Shown here one piece after another: positions 14,595-22,195 of a DNA stretch of 24,470 nt. The DNA lies in the NCBI GenBank assembly GCA_049509915.1, contig JBEKZL010000150.1, forward strand, positions 1 to 24,470, read 5' to 3'. Each line of letters starts with the position of its first letter. Within the stretch, counting starts at the first letter, position 1. The position numbers and the translations under genes are program-made. Source of the DNA: JBEKYD01 sp049509915 (GTDB taxonomy: Bacteria > Acidobacteriota > Terriglobia > Bryobacterales > Bryobacteraceae). Under the pieces are notes generated by a model that saw nothing but the letters and a program-made list of their open reading frames with translations, made no database searches and had not been told where the DNA came from.

Positions 14595-17500
14595 CTAGAA
14601 ATGCACGCGGACGCCGAACTCCATGTTGCGTGGTTGATTGGCCTGGCCGCCGTTGGGATTGGACGTTCCCAGCACGCCCCAATCGCCCGGATCGCTGGTA
14701 GATAGGTCAGGATAATTGAACTGCACATGGTTGAGCACGTTGGTGAACTGGAAGATCAGGGTCGCTCCTACGCGCCCTTCCTTCCACACCCCGATGTTCT
14801 TCGAAACCGAGGCATCCAGGTTCCACCAGGGCAACTGCCGAATCAAGCCTTGAGCACCGCAGTTGGTATCGAAACCCAGGATGCAATCGCGGAACTCGCC
14901 GTAGGTGGCGATCGGATTGCTAAAGAATTGCACGTTCTGGCCGCCGTTATCGGCGTTGGAGTTGATGCCGACGCCGTTAGGATTGGCGGCGGCGCTCTCC
15001 GATACCACCTGGTTATAGTGCGCCGAGTGGCCGCCGGTGTACTTGCTCATCAGTACCGCGTAGTCGGCCGTCGAATTCGTACTGCAGTTGGCTTCGCCGA
15101 ACGATTCGCAATCGCCGTTATCGTTGGCGACCGAAAGCGGTGCGCCGTCGTGGGCGACAAAGAGCGGCGCGATGGTCCAACCGCCCAGCAAATGCCCGAG
15201 TATGCCCTTTTGGTTGCGATAGAAAGGCGGCGTCCACACCATGGTCAAATAGAAGTTGAACTTGTAGTCGAAGTACTGCGGACCGTACATCGCCGACATG
15301 TGCCAGGGATCCACCACGGTGTATTCGCTGGTAGCCTGGTCCTGGTTGCCTGTGCCGAGCGAACGGCCCCAGGTGAAGTTGGTATGCACCGTAAACCCGT
15401 GCCAGTCTTTTAGGGTCAACTGCGCGTATACCGCGTTGTAGTTGCCATAGCCGATGCTGGTGTCGTAATCAACCGCCGAGACTTGGGCGTTCCCGCCGGC
15501 TACCGGCGAACTAGGCATGGTGCGGCCCAGAGTCCAGGACGGAGCCGAGTTCATGGCCGCCCACAGGTCGTAAACCGAGGTGCTCTGAACCATGCTCGCG
15601 CCGCCCACCGCCGGATTATTCAATACGGCCATGGTGCAGCTCCCGTAGCCCTTGCAGAACGTCGAGTTGGCGCCGCCAAAGGCATTTTCAAAGAACGGCT
15701 GTGCGGCTACCGTGGCCGTGGGGGAGAAGTTCTGGTTATACAGCGACCAGTAGGTATTCGCGTACGCCTGGGCGAAGCTCTGCCCGCCCAGGGTGGTCAT
15801 GTACGGCACCGCGTCCATGTCTACTTCCTGCCATTCGTGGCGGATCAGACGGCCGATATAACCCAGCTCGAACATCGTCTTCGAGCTGATTTCACGCTGG
15901 ACACTCAGGGTGAAGTTGTCGGTGCGCGCCGGGCGGAAGTTGGGATCCAGCACGCTGCCCGCACCGGCGGTGGCGTTGCTGAAGCCCGGCACGTAAGGTT
16001 GGGCCAGGGTCGGAGTCGGTGGCGTCCCCAGCGGCGCCACTATGCCGTCGGTACCGATGCGAAACGCCGTCTGCGGAGTCGCGCTGTTGTTACCCAGGCA
16101 CTGACCGGTGGAGGTGGCGCCGAGACACGAAACCGGTTGCCCCAACCCCGTGCCCAGCAGTGGAATCAGCACCAGGTCGACACCGTTCAAACGGCTCATC
16201 ACGCGGCTATACCCGCCGCGGATCACGGTCTTGCCGTCGCCCAACAGCTTGCCCAGAATGCCATTCTGAAATTTCGGATTCCAGGCCACTGCCACGTGCG
16301 GACTTACACCGCCGTAGAAGGGGTTGTAGGGATACTTGGTGCTGGCTCCGGTCAGGTTGCGCACACCGGTATACGCCAGCGCGGGGTTGTACACCTGTCC
16401 CGCCAGGGCCGCCGACTGGCGCTGGGCAAGGTAGCTGGTCAGATCGAGCGGATGACCGCTGGTGTCGGTAAGCAGAATCTGCTTGCCGTTCTCCTCATAG
16501 GGCGGCATCTCCAACGCGTAGCCCAAGCCGTAATTGATGGTAAAGGTGGGCTTCATCTTCCACGTGTCGGTGAAATAGAAGTTATAGGAGGGGATAATGC
16601 TCTGGTCGAACATCGGCGTTCCCGGCGGGTTGAGCTTCAAGCTGGCGCCGCTGCGGGTATACAGATCCTGAGGCTGGGTCACCATGCCTAGGATTTCCTC
16701 GTAGTATCGCTCGTAAGTAGAGAGCTGGCTGTTTGGAACACCCGCCGGCACGTACTGCGTGGGGAAGCTGATGCCCGAAGCAAAACCGCTCGATTGCCCG
16801 ATCTGGTCCACCGGCTGGAACATAATGCCGCCACCGTTGTCGGTGCGCTGATGGTAATCGAAATTCCGCTGGTACATGCCGCCGAAGCTGATCAGGTGAT
16901 TGCCGGCAATCTTGGTGACGTCGTCGCGGATACTCTTATCCTGCCCATCCCAGAAACGCTGGCGCGTCTGCTGGGTATTGACGTTGTAGGGTATCAGCGC
17001 GCTGGTGGTTTCGCCGCCGATTTCCAGGGCCGCCGTCAAGCCCGAACCCGGCAACTGCGGCACGGCGCCGTCGGTGCCCCAGTCCCAGTAGTTGCGCAGG
17101 TAGTTGAAGCGGAAATCGTTGGTGGTGGTGGCGTTGATGGTGGTGGTCAGCCCCGCTACCCAGTAGCTGGGAATCTGCGGACGCGGCCCCTGGGCGGCTG
17201 GCGTCCCCAGCGTGTCGCCCGGCAGTCCGCCGCCGATATCCAACTGGTTGGTGGTGAGGTTGATATAGCGGTAGTAGCGGTAGCTCGACATGAACCGCCA
17301 TTTGTCGGTGAAATCGTGATCGATGCGGGCGATTTCGTTGTTACTCTTCTGGGGGAGGGCCACGATGCCCTGAAATCCTTGCGTATTGTAGTGGTCGCCG
17401 CCGGCGGGATAATTCGGCGCCGGCATGTACTTGTTCCAGAGCTGTGACACCAGCGAGTTCAATCCGATTCCGCGCGGATCGCAGGCGCCCGCCGGGCAGG

Positions 17501-18662
17501 TGGCCGGCTGATAGGTCGTTCCGTTCACGGTTACGGGGCCCGGATTCAAGTTGTAGGGTACAAACGTCCCGCCCTCATTAATCTGAACCACGCCCGCTTT
17601 CAGCATCGCGGTCGGCACGGTCCTTTCGATGAGCGCCGACTGCGGGAAGCGGAAACCTTCGTAATTCACGAAGAAATACCACTTGCCGCCCAGCAGGTTC
17701 TTGGGGATGAGCTGGCCGCCCAATGCGGCGCCGAAACGGTTGTTGTGAGTGATGGGCAACGGCGTATACCCCAGGTTGCCTGAGGGTGTATGGTTGTTGT
17801 CCCAATTGTTGGCCGCGCCCACGTCGGTGGCGTAGTAGTATTCATACGCCGCCCCGTGGAAGTCATTGCTGCCGCGCTTGGTCACCATCTGCACCTGGCT
17901 GCCGGAGGAACCGTTGAAATCCGCCGTCATGCCGCTGGTGTTGACTTTGAATTCCTCGATGCTCTCGACCGGCGTCGGCATGGTCCCGGTGGGTGCGCCC
18001 GCCCCCGATGTCAGCGACGATCCCGTGTTTCCCCCACCGCCATAGCTTGCCGTGTAGACGTTCTGGCCGCCGTCCATGTCGCTGGAGTTGTTGCCACCGT
18101 CGAGCTGGAAGGTGTTCTGGTCCCACATCGCGCCGGCTACCGAACCCTCCGGCGAAACGCCCGGCTGATAGATGGCGAGCGACGCGGCTTCACGGCTGAA
18201 ACCCGGCAGGTAGATCATCGAATCGCCCGACAAGGTTTCGCCTACCGTGGAATTCGCGGTCTGCAAATCCGCGCCGGTCTGCGCGGCCACTTCCACCGTG
18301 GTGGCGGTGGCGCCCACTTGCAACACCGCGTTGATGGTCAGCACCTGGCCGACCTCCACGGTTTGCGAGTTGATGTCCTCCGTCGAGAATCCGGTCTTGG
18401 CAATGCTGATGTTGTATTTCCCGGGTGCGACGCTGGCGAAGATGTAGCGGCCGGTATCGTTGCTCGATGTGGTTAAGGTGATGCGGGTTGACGTGTCTGT
18501 CAGCTTGATCACCGCGCCAGCGACGACGGCGTGCTGCTGATCGGTGACGAGGCCCGACACACTTCCCGTGGAACTGGTTTGCGGCCACGCCGGCCCGCAC
18601 AACAGAAGCGTCGCCAAAGCCAAGGTTCCGACGCCGGACACACGTCTCCTAAGGTAAGCCAT
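14595..18662 (-). CDS. Oar-like TonB-dependent outer-membrane receptor
   Basis: A 1355-residue outer-membrane protein. The signal peptide (residues 1-27, ending near AWPQ) precedes a carboxypeptidase-regulatory-like Ig domain at about 33-115 (GSVSGLVTDQQHAVVAGAVIKL...YNISIAKTGF). A plug domain follows at about 130-260, then a large beta-barrel ending in GVRVHF with the terminal phenylalanine typical of BAM substrates. This is the Oar/cirA-like class greatly expanded in Acidobacteriota and thought to import oligosaccharides or other large ligands; the ligand is unknown and no SusD-like partner or glycoside hydrolase is adjacent. The start is fixed by a GGAGG ribosome site five bases upstream. 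In-frame codons upstream (to 18743) lie in the untranslated leader. It has its own strong promoter and terminator, so it is a single-gene unit. Confidence 0.93.
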   Translation of the reverse strand: MAYLRRRVSGVGTLALATLLLCGPAWPQTSSTGSVSGLVTDQQHAVVAGAVIKLTDTSTRITLTTSSNDTGRYIFASVAPGKYNISIAKTGFSTEDINSQTVEVGQVLTINAVLQVGATATTVEVAAQTGADLQTANSTVGETLSGDSMIYLPGFSREAASLAIYQPGVSPEGSVAGAMWDQNTFQLDGGNNSSDMDGGQNVYTASYGGGGNTGSSLTSGAGAPTGTMPTPVESIEEFKVNTSGMTADFNGSSGSQVQMVTKRGSNDFHGAAYEYYYATDVGAANNWDNNHTPSGNLGYTPLPITHNNRFGAALGGQLIPKNLLGGKWYFFVNYEGFRFPQSALIERTVPTAMLKAGVVQINEGGTFVPYNLNPGPVTVNGTTYQPATCPAGACDPRGIGLNSLVSQLWNKYMPAPNYPAGGDHYNTQGFQGIVALPQKSNNEIARIDHDFTDKWRFMSSYRYYRYINLTTNQLDIGGGLPGDTLGTPAAQGPRPQIPSYWVAGLTTTINATTTNDFRFNYLRNYWDWGTDGAVPQLPGSGLTAALEIGGETTSALIPYNVNTQQTRQRFWDGQDKSIRDDVTKIAGNHLISFGGMYQRNFDYHQRTDNGGGIMFQPVDQIGQSSGFASGISFPTQYVPAGVPNSQLSTYERYYEEILGMVTQPQDLYTRSGASLKLNPPGTPMFDQSIIPSYNFYFTDTWKMKPTFTINYGLGYALEMPPYEENGKQILLTDTSGHPLDLTSYLAQRQSAALAGQVYNPALAYTGVRNLTGASTKYPYNPFYGGVSPHVAVAWNPKFQNGILGKLLGDGKTVIRGGYSRVMSRLNGVDLVLIPLLGTGLGQPVSCLGATSTGQCLGNNSATPQTAFRIGTDGIVAPLGTPPTPTLAQPYVPGFSNATAGAGSVLDPNFRPARTDNFTLSVQREISSKTMFELGYIGRLIRHEWQEVDMDAVPYMTTLGGQSFAQAYANTYWSLYNQNFSPTATVAAQPFFENAFGGANSTFCKGYGSCTMAVLNNPAVGGASMVQSTSVYDLWAAMNSAPSWTLGRTMPSSPVAGGNAQVSAVDYDTSIGYGNYNAVYAQLTLKDWHGFTVHTNFTWGRSLGTGNQDQATSEYTVVDPWHMSAMYGPQYFDYKFNFYLTMVWTPPFYRNQKGILGHLLGGWTIAPLFVAHDGAPLSVANDNGDCESFGEANCSTNSTADYAVLMSKYTGGHSAHYNQVVSESAAANPNGVGINSNADNGGQNVQFFSNPIATYGEFRDCILGFDTNCGAQGLIRQLPWWNLDASVSKNIGVWKEGRVGATLIFQFTNVLNHVQFNYPDLSTSDPGDWGVLGTSNPNGGQANQPRNMEFGVRVHF

Positions 18663-18666
18663 GAAT

Positions 18667-18671
18667 CCTCC
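18667..18671 (-). promoter_or_regulatory. Ribosome-binding site of the TonB receptor
   Basis: GGAGG five bases before the ATG at 18662. This is the strongest Shine-Dalgarno match in the window and decides the start codon. Confidence 0.85.
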
Positions 18672-18730
18672 AAAATAGTTACGTAATAGACCACTCACAC
18701 CCCGCGCACGTGGCGGGCATAATGCGTGAA

Positions 18731-18759
18731 ATTTTATTGCCATGCAAGCAGTTTGTCAA
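18731..18759 (-). promoter_or_regulatory. Near-consensus sigma-70 promoter of the TonB receptor
   Basis: A perfect TTGACA -35 box (18754-18759) and a TAAAAT -10 box (18731-18736) are separated by exactly 17 bases on the minus strand. Transcription would start near 18724, leaving a leader of about 60 bases before the receptor ATG. The stretch is AT-rich against the GC-rich surroundings. Confidence 0.8.
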
Positions 18760-18782
18760 GTTAGATTCATATTCCACAGTGT

Positions 18783-18947
18783 TTAACAACACCACTTCTT
18801 CCTGGTGCGTTTTTCGACGGCGACGCCGAAAGCTTTTTCAAAGCGCAGCGCCATCCCAGGCGTTACGGCGCTTCTACCCTGCATCACGTTGTAAAGCTGC
18901 TGGCGCGTGATCTTCAAGGTTTTCGCCCCCTCGGCCTGATTGCCAGA
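18783..18947 (-). pseudogene. HigA-like XRE antitoxin fragment (N-terminus lost)
   Basis: The minus-strand frame reads GNQAEGAKTLKITRQQLYNV and then MQGRSAVTPGMALRFEKAFG, a typical helix-turn-helix of the HigA/VapI antitoxin group, which binds its own promoter and neutralises a RelE/HigB-type toxin. The usual tryptophan-containing C-terminal segment is absent: after FEKAFG the frame turns basic (VAVEKRTRKKWCC) and ends at a TAA at 18785-18783. At the N-terminal side the match stops where the PIN-domain remnant on the other strand begins, and no start codon is found. About 50 codons of similarity remain. It lies just upstream of the TonB receptor promoter. It is read as a decayed remnant, not a working gene. 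Confidence 0.7.
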
Positions 18948-19228
18948 GGCGCCGAAGTGGTAATTCCGGAGATCGCGGACTACGAAGTGCGTCGCGAGCT
19001 ACTTCGGGCGGGCAAGGACAGAGGACTTGGCCGCTTGGACGCATTGAAAGCCATGCTCGGTTATGCGCCGATCACGATGCCCGTAATGCTGAAATGGACG
19101 CCGACATGATTCTGGCGGCGCAGGCCGGTGCTATGGATCGCAGCGGCGATCAAACAGTGGTGGCGACAACGAATGTCCGCCATCTGGCCTTGTTCTCGGT
19201 GGCACGGTTCTGGCGCCACATCGACTAA
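18936..19228 (+). pseudogene. PIN-domain (VapC-like) toxin remnant with deletion and frameshift
   Basis: In the first frame residues read GAEVVIPEIADYEVRRELLR and then AGKDRGLG...MLGYAPITMPVML, the middle of a PIN-domain ribonuclease toxin, before a TGA at 19107-19109. In another frame NAEMDADMILAAQAGAMD followed by TVVATTNVRHLALF and a TAA at 19226-19228 is the C-terminal part, including the acidic DAD and the TTN-H metal-site region. About 20 family residues that normally link the two halves are missing at about 19085, together with the shift of frame. The N-terminal strand with the first catalytic Asp is also missing. So it is an inactive VapC relative. Its left end abuts the antitoxin fragment on the opposite strand, showing rearrangement rather than an ancestral operon. 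Confidence 0.75.
19200..19215 (+). promoter_or_regulatory. Sigma-54-like -24/-12 motif inside the PIN remnant
   Basis: TGGCACG-GTTC-TGGC matches the sigma-54 consensus TGGCACG-N4-TTGC except for one base, with the GG and GC doublets correctly spaced. Transcription would start near 19226, about 60 bases before the radical SAM start. It overlaps decayed coding sequence (SVARFWRH), so chance is a real possibility. Confidence 0.3.
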
Positions 19229-19270
19229 TGCGACTGTGGGGCGGCGGGCAGGCCGGGTACATGGCCACGC

Positions 19271-19276
19271 TACAAT
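19271..19276 (+). promoter_or_regulatory. TACAAT -10-like box before the radical SAM gene
   Basis: TACAAT ends ten bases before the ATG at 19287. It overlaps the GGAG ribosome site (19277-19280), so if this box is used the transcript would start only a few bases before the ATG. No -35 match was seen. Confidence 0.35.
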
Positions 19277-19286
19277 GGAGTCACGC

Positions 19287-20351
19287 ATGAGAGCATGGAA
19301 CCGCGCGAAGCTTTTGTGGGGATACCTGGCGCGGCGATCCCGGCTGAACGCCTTGCCGGTGGAATACATCGTCGAGACCACCGCCAAGTGCAACCTTTAC
19401 TGCCCCATGTGCCCGCGCGAGACTCACAAGCAGCCCAAGGCCGACATGGCCGACGCCGTTTTCGAGCGCCTGGTGTGCGAAGCCGGCTCCTCGGCCGAGC
19501 ACATGATGCTGATCGGTCTGGGCGAGCCGTTCATGGACCCCGCCATCTTCCGCCGCATCGAGTTCTGTCATCGGCACAGTATTTCGACTCTGCTTTCCAC
19601 CAACGGCACGTTCCTGGACGAAAAGATGGCCGTGCGGGTGCTTGAGTCCCCGCTGGAGCAGATTACTTTGAGTTTCGACGGGGCCCGGAAAGAGACCTTC
19701 GAGTACTACCGCAAAGGCGCCAAATTCGAAAAAGTGCGCGACAACTTCGTCCGCCTCGCCAAGCTGAAACACGAGCGCGGATCGAAGCTGCAAGTAGTGG
19801 TGCAGATGGTGCGCATGGAAGGTAATGCCGGCGAGGTGGACGAGTTCTTGCGCTTCTGGAGCGGTCTCGAAGGTGTCGACCAGGTCCGCATCAAGGAGGA
19901 CGAAACCAACCTGATGCGGCCGGATGCGGGCCATGCCGCCGAGGATTGGAAACACCCCTGCCACTACCTGTGGCGCGGCCCGATGTACGTCAAACAGAAC
20001 GGCGACGTGTATCCGTGCTGTCAGAGCTACATGCTGGACGGGGCACCGCTGGGCAACCTCGAGCGGGATTCGCTCGTCGGGATCTGGAACGGGCAGGCGA
20101 TGGAAGGCATGCGGCGCCTGCACGCGGCTGGCCGCGCCGGCGAGATCGACATCTGTTCCCGATGCTGCACCACGATTCCGCACCCCGCGCTGGTGGCCGG
20201 AAGCCTGCTGCTCGACGGCCGGACGGTGCGCCGCCTGTTACCCCTGGTGGAGCGGTTGACGTATCTTTCGAAACTGCCGCGCCGTTTACTGCGGCCGCCC
20301 GCCAGGGTGGGCGGGACAGAACCGCGGACGCCGGCCCCGATCGAGAAGTAG
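19287..20351 (+). CDS. Radical SAM protein with SPASM-like C-terminal cluster domain
   Basis: A 354-residue enzyme. The N-terminal radical SAM core has the CxxxCxxC cluster motif as CNLYCPMC (C35, C39, C42) and a GLGEP motif for S-adenosylmethionine binding, with STNGT and LSFDG strands further on. The C-terminal part contains grouped cysteines HPCHYLWRG, YPCCQSYM and ICSRCC, as in SPASM auxiliary-cluster domains that modify peptides or other substrates. The substrate cannot be named: no small precursor peptide and no characteristic partner is nearby. The ATG at 19287 was chosen because GGAG lies six bases upstream; an in-frame ATG at 19275 is possible. The last 60 residues are basic and include a hydrophobic patch. 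The gene lies 54 bases before rsmB in the same direction but may be separately promoted. Confidence 0.88.
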   Translation: MRAWNRAKLLWGYLARRSRLNALPVEYIVETTAKCNLYCPMCPRETHKQPKADMADAVFERLVCEAGSSAEHMMLIGLGEPFMDPAIFRRIEFCHRHSISTLLSTNGTFLDEKMAVRVLESPLEQITLSFDGARKETFEYYRKGAKFEKVRDNFVRLAKLKHERGSKLQVVVQMVRMEGNAGEVDEFLRFWSGLEGVDQVRIKEDETNLMRPDAGHAAEDWKHPCHYLWRGPMYVKQNGDVYPCCQSYMLDGAPLGNLERDSLVGIWNGQAMEGMRRLHAAGRAGEIDICSRCCTTIPHPALVAGSLLLDGRTVRRLLPLVERLTYLSKLPRRLLRPPARVGGTEPRTPAPIEK

Positions 20352-20378
20352 TTTGGTGGGCGCCCCCCGGGACTTGTG

Positions 20379-20396
20379 GCGCACGTGCGCTAGAAT
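20379..20396 (+). promoter_or_regulatory. 12-bp palindrome abutting a -10 box upstream of rsmB
   Basis: GCGCACGTGCGC (20379-20390) is a perfect palindrome directly followed by TAGAAT (20391-20396), a good -10 box ending nine bases before the rsmB ATG. The palindrome fills the downstream half of the promoter spacer, a classic operator position. No -35 box was found at 16-18 bases. Confidence 0.4.
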
Positions 20397-20405
20397 GCTC
20401 CCTGC

Positions 20406-21500
20406 ATGAAACCACCCGCCTCGGCGCGCAGTTTGGCGTTCGATATTTTGCGCAAGGTTGAAACTGGCGGCTACGCCACCGACCTTTTGCTCGAACGCAC
20501 CGCCGGGATGGACAGCCGCGACGCCGGCCTGGCCACTGAAATCGTGTTCGGCGTGCTGCGCTACCGGGCGCAACTCGATTACCTGATCGCGTTGTTTTCA
20601 GGCCACGCGCGCAAGCTCGACCCCGAAGTGCGGATGGCGCTTGAAATGGGGATTTACCAGTTGCGGTACCTGGAACGGGTACCGGCCCACGCAGCCGTGG
20701 GGGAGAGCGTGGAGTTGGTGCGGCGCGCCCGCAAGACGTCGGCCTCTGGTTTTGTGAACGCGGTGCTGCGCAAGGCGCATCGCGATCCCGTGGAATGGCC
20801 GAGCCGCGAAATCGCGCTTTCCTGCCCGGAGTGGCTGCTCGCACGCTGGGAGCGGCAGTACGGCGGCGCAGCGGCCGGAGCCATCGCCCGCGCTGCGCTG
20901 GAGGAGCCGGGGAAACATTGCCACGGCGAGCGTTTCCAGGATATCGGTTCGCAATCGATCGTGCCGCTGCTCGAAATCGAGCCCGGCCAGCGCGTGCTGG
21001 ACCTGTGCGCGGCGCCGGGCAACAAGACCACGCAGGCGGTGGAAGCCGGAGGGCGGGTGGTTGCCGCGGATTTGCACCTTCACCGCCTCGCGCAGGTGAA
21101 AGGAATCGCCACGGACCTGGTGCAACTGGATGCTACCCAGCCCTTGCCGTTTTCGCGGCGCTTCGAACGCATCCTGGTGGATGCGCCGTGCTCGGGTACG
21201 GGTACGCTGGCGCGCAACCCGGAGATCAAGTGGCGCCTGAAACCGGCGGACCTGGCCGACCTGGCCGGGCGGCAGCGGGCGATTCTGAGCAATGCCTTGG
21301 CTGCTCTGGCACCCGGCGGGCGGCTGGTCTACGCCACCTGTTCGCTCGAAGCGGCAGAGAATCGAGAGATAGTGGAACGGGCGCTGGCAGGGGCCCGGCG
21401 GTTCCAGGTTGCGGCCACCCATGAGCGGCTGCCGGGCCGCGATGCGGGCGACGGGTTTCTAGCCGCTGTGATAAAATCGGACGAACCCGCAAATGATTGA
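20406..21500 (+). CDS. rsmB: RsmB-type 16S rRNA cytosine-5 methyltransferase, short form
   Basis: A 364-residue protein expected to methylate a cytosine of 16S rRNA (C967 in E. coli). A NusB-like RNA-binding domain occupies about 1-130. The Rossmann methyltransferase has motif I around DLCAAPGNKTT (199-209, with Asn in place of the usual second Gly), the motif IV cysteine C262 in DAPCSGTG, and the nucleophile motif TCS with C312. Both catalytic cysteines are present. The region between the NusB domain and GERFQDIGSQ is about 45-50 residues shorter than in E. coli RsmB, so the small substrate-binding subdomain seems largely absent. Its end overlaps rpe by eight bases, and it heads the cluster rsmB-rpe-bamD-receiver-yajQ. 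The substrate site could differ because of the missing part. Confidence 0.9.
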   Translation: MKPPASARSLAFDILRKVETGGYATDLLLERTAGMDSRDAGLATEIVFGVLRYRAQLDYLIALFSGHARKLDPEVRMALEMGIYQLRYLERVPAHAAVGESVELVRRARKTSASGFVNAVLRKAHRDPVEWPSREIALSCPEWLLARWERQYGGAAAGAIARAALEEPGKHCHGERFQDIGSQSIVPLLEIEPGQRVLDLCAAPGNKTTQAVEAGGRVVAADLHLHRLAQVKGIATDLVQLDATQPLPFSRRFERILVDAPCSGTGTLARNPEIKWRLKPADLADLAGRQRAILSNALAALAPGGRLVYATCSLEAAENREIVERALAGARRFQVAATHERLPGRDAGDGFLAAVIKSDEPAND

Positions 21501-22167
21501 GATCATTCCCTCGATTCTATCCGCGGACTTCGCGCGCCTGGCAGATGAAATGACCCGCGTGGAGCGCGGCGGAGCGCGAATTCTGCATCTCGACGTAATG
21601 GACGGCCACTTCGTCCCGAACATTACCATTGGCCCGCCGGTGGTGGAGTCGCTTCGCAAGGCGACCAAGGCACATCTGGACGTACACCTCATGATCGAAA
21701 ATCCGGAGCGCTACGTGACCGATTTCGTGCACGCCGGGGCGAATTCGGTTTCGGTGCATTGGGAGGCTTGCCGGCACCTGGATGGCACTCTGGAAATGAT
21801 CCGGTCGGCGAAAGCCATGGCGGGGGTGGTGCTGAATCCGGCCACGCCGGTGGAGGTGTTGGAAGACGTGCTGCATGTGGCCGACTACGTGCTGCTGATG
21901 AGTGTCAACCCCGGCTTCGGAGGCCAGAAGCTGATTCCGTACGTATTGGAAAAAGTGCGAAAGCTGGCGGAGATGAGGCGGGTGAAGCGGTTGGCGCTGC
22001 CCATCGAAATCGATGGCGGCGTGCATCCGGAGAACCTGGCGGAAGTGGTGCGGGCGGGGTGTGACTGGATCGTCACAGGTTCGGCGATCTTTCACAGCCC
22101 GGACGCCGAGGCCACCGTGCGCCGCATGCGGGAAATCGCCGCGCAGGCGACCGCGGTTCGGGTGTGA
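21493..22167 (+). CDS. rpe: Ribulose-phosphate 3-epimerase
   Basis: A 224-residue TIM-barrel enzyme interconverting D-ribulose 5-phosphate and D-xylulose 5-phosphate in the pentose phosphate pathway. The opening IIPSILSADF is typical. Metal ligands H32 and D34 (LHLDVMDGHFVPN), H65 (HLDVHLM) and D174 (IEIDGG) are in place; D34 and D174 are the two acid/base residues. The phosphate-binding blocks SVNPGFGGQ (137-145) and VTGSAIF (194-200) are intact. Length is normal. The start lies inside the last codons of rsmB (8-base overlap), so the two are translationally coupled. Confidence 0.97.
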   Translation: MIEIIPSILSADFARLADEMTRVERGGARILHLDVMDGHFVPNITIGPPVVESLRKATKAHLDVHLMIENPERYVTDFVHAGANSVSVHWEACRHLDGTLEMIRSAKAMAGVVLNPATPVEVLEDVLHVADYVLLMSVNPGFGGQKLIPYVLEKVRKLAEMRRVKRLALPIEIDGGVHPENLAEVVRAGCDWIVTGSAIFHSPDAEATVRRMREIAAQATAVRV

Positions 22168-22195
22168 AATAGGAAGAATGGAACGGGGAATCGCA

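Noticed and set aside
15483..16691. Plus-strand open frame of about 400 codons opposite the TonB receptor
   Set aside because: Antisense shadow with no start signal and no domain; the receptor frame is continuous with signal peptide and C-terminal phenylalanine.
18662..18743. Extension of the TonB receptor to in-frame codons upstream
   Set aside because: The ATG at 18662 has a strong GGAGG site and starts a proper signal peptide; the extension would begin in or before the promoter.
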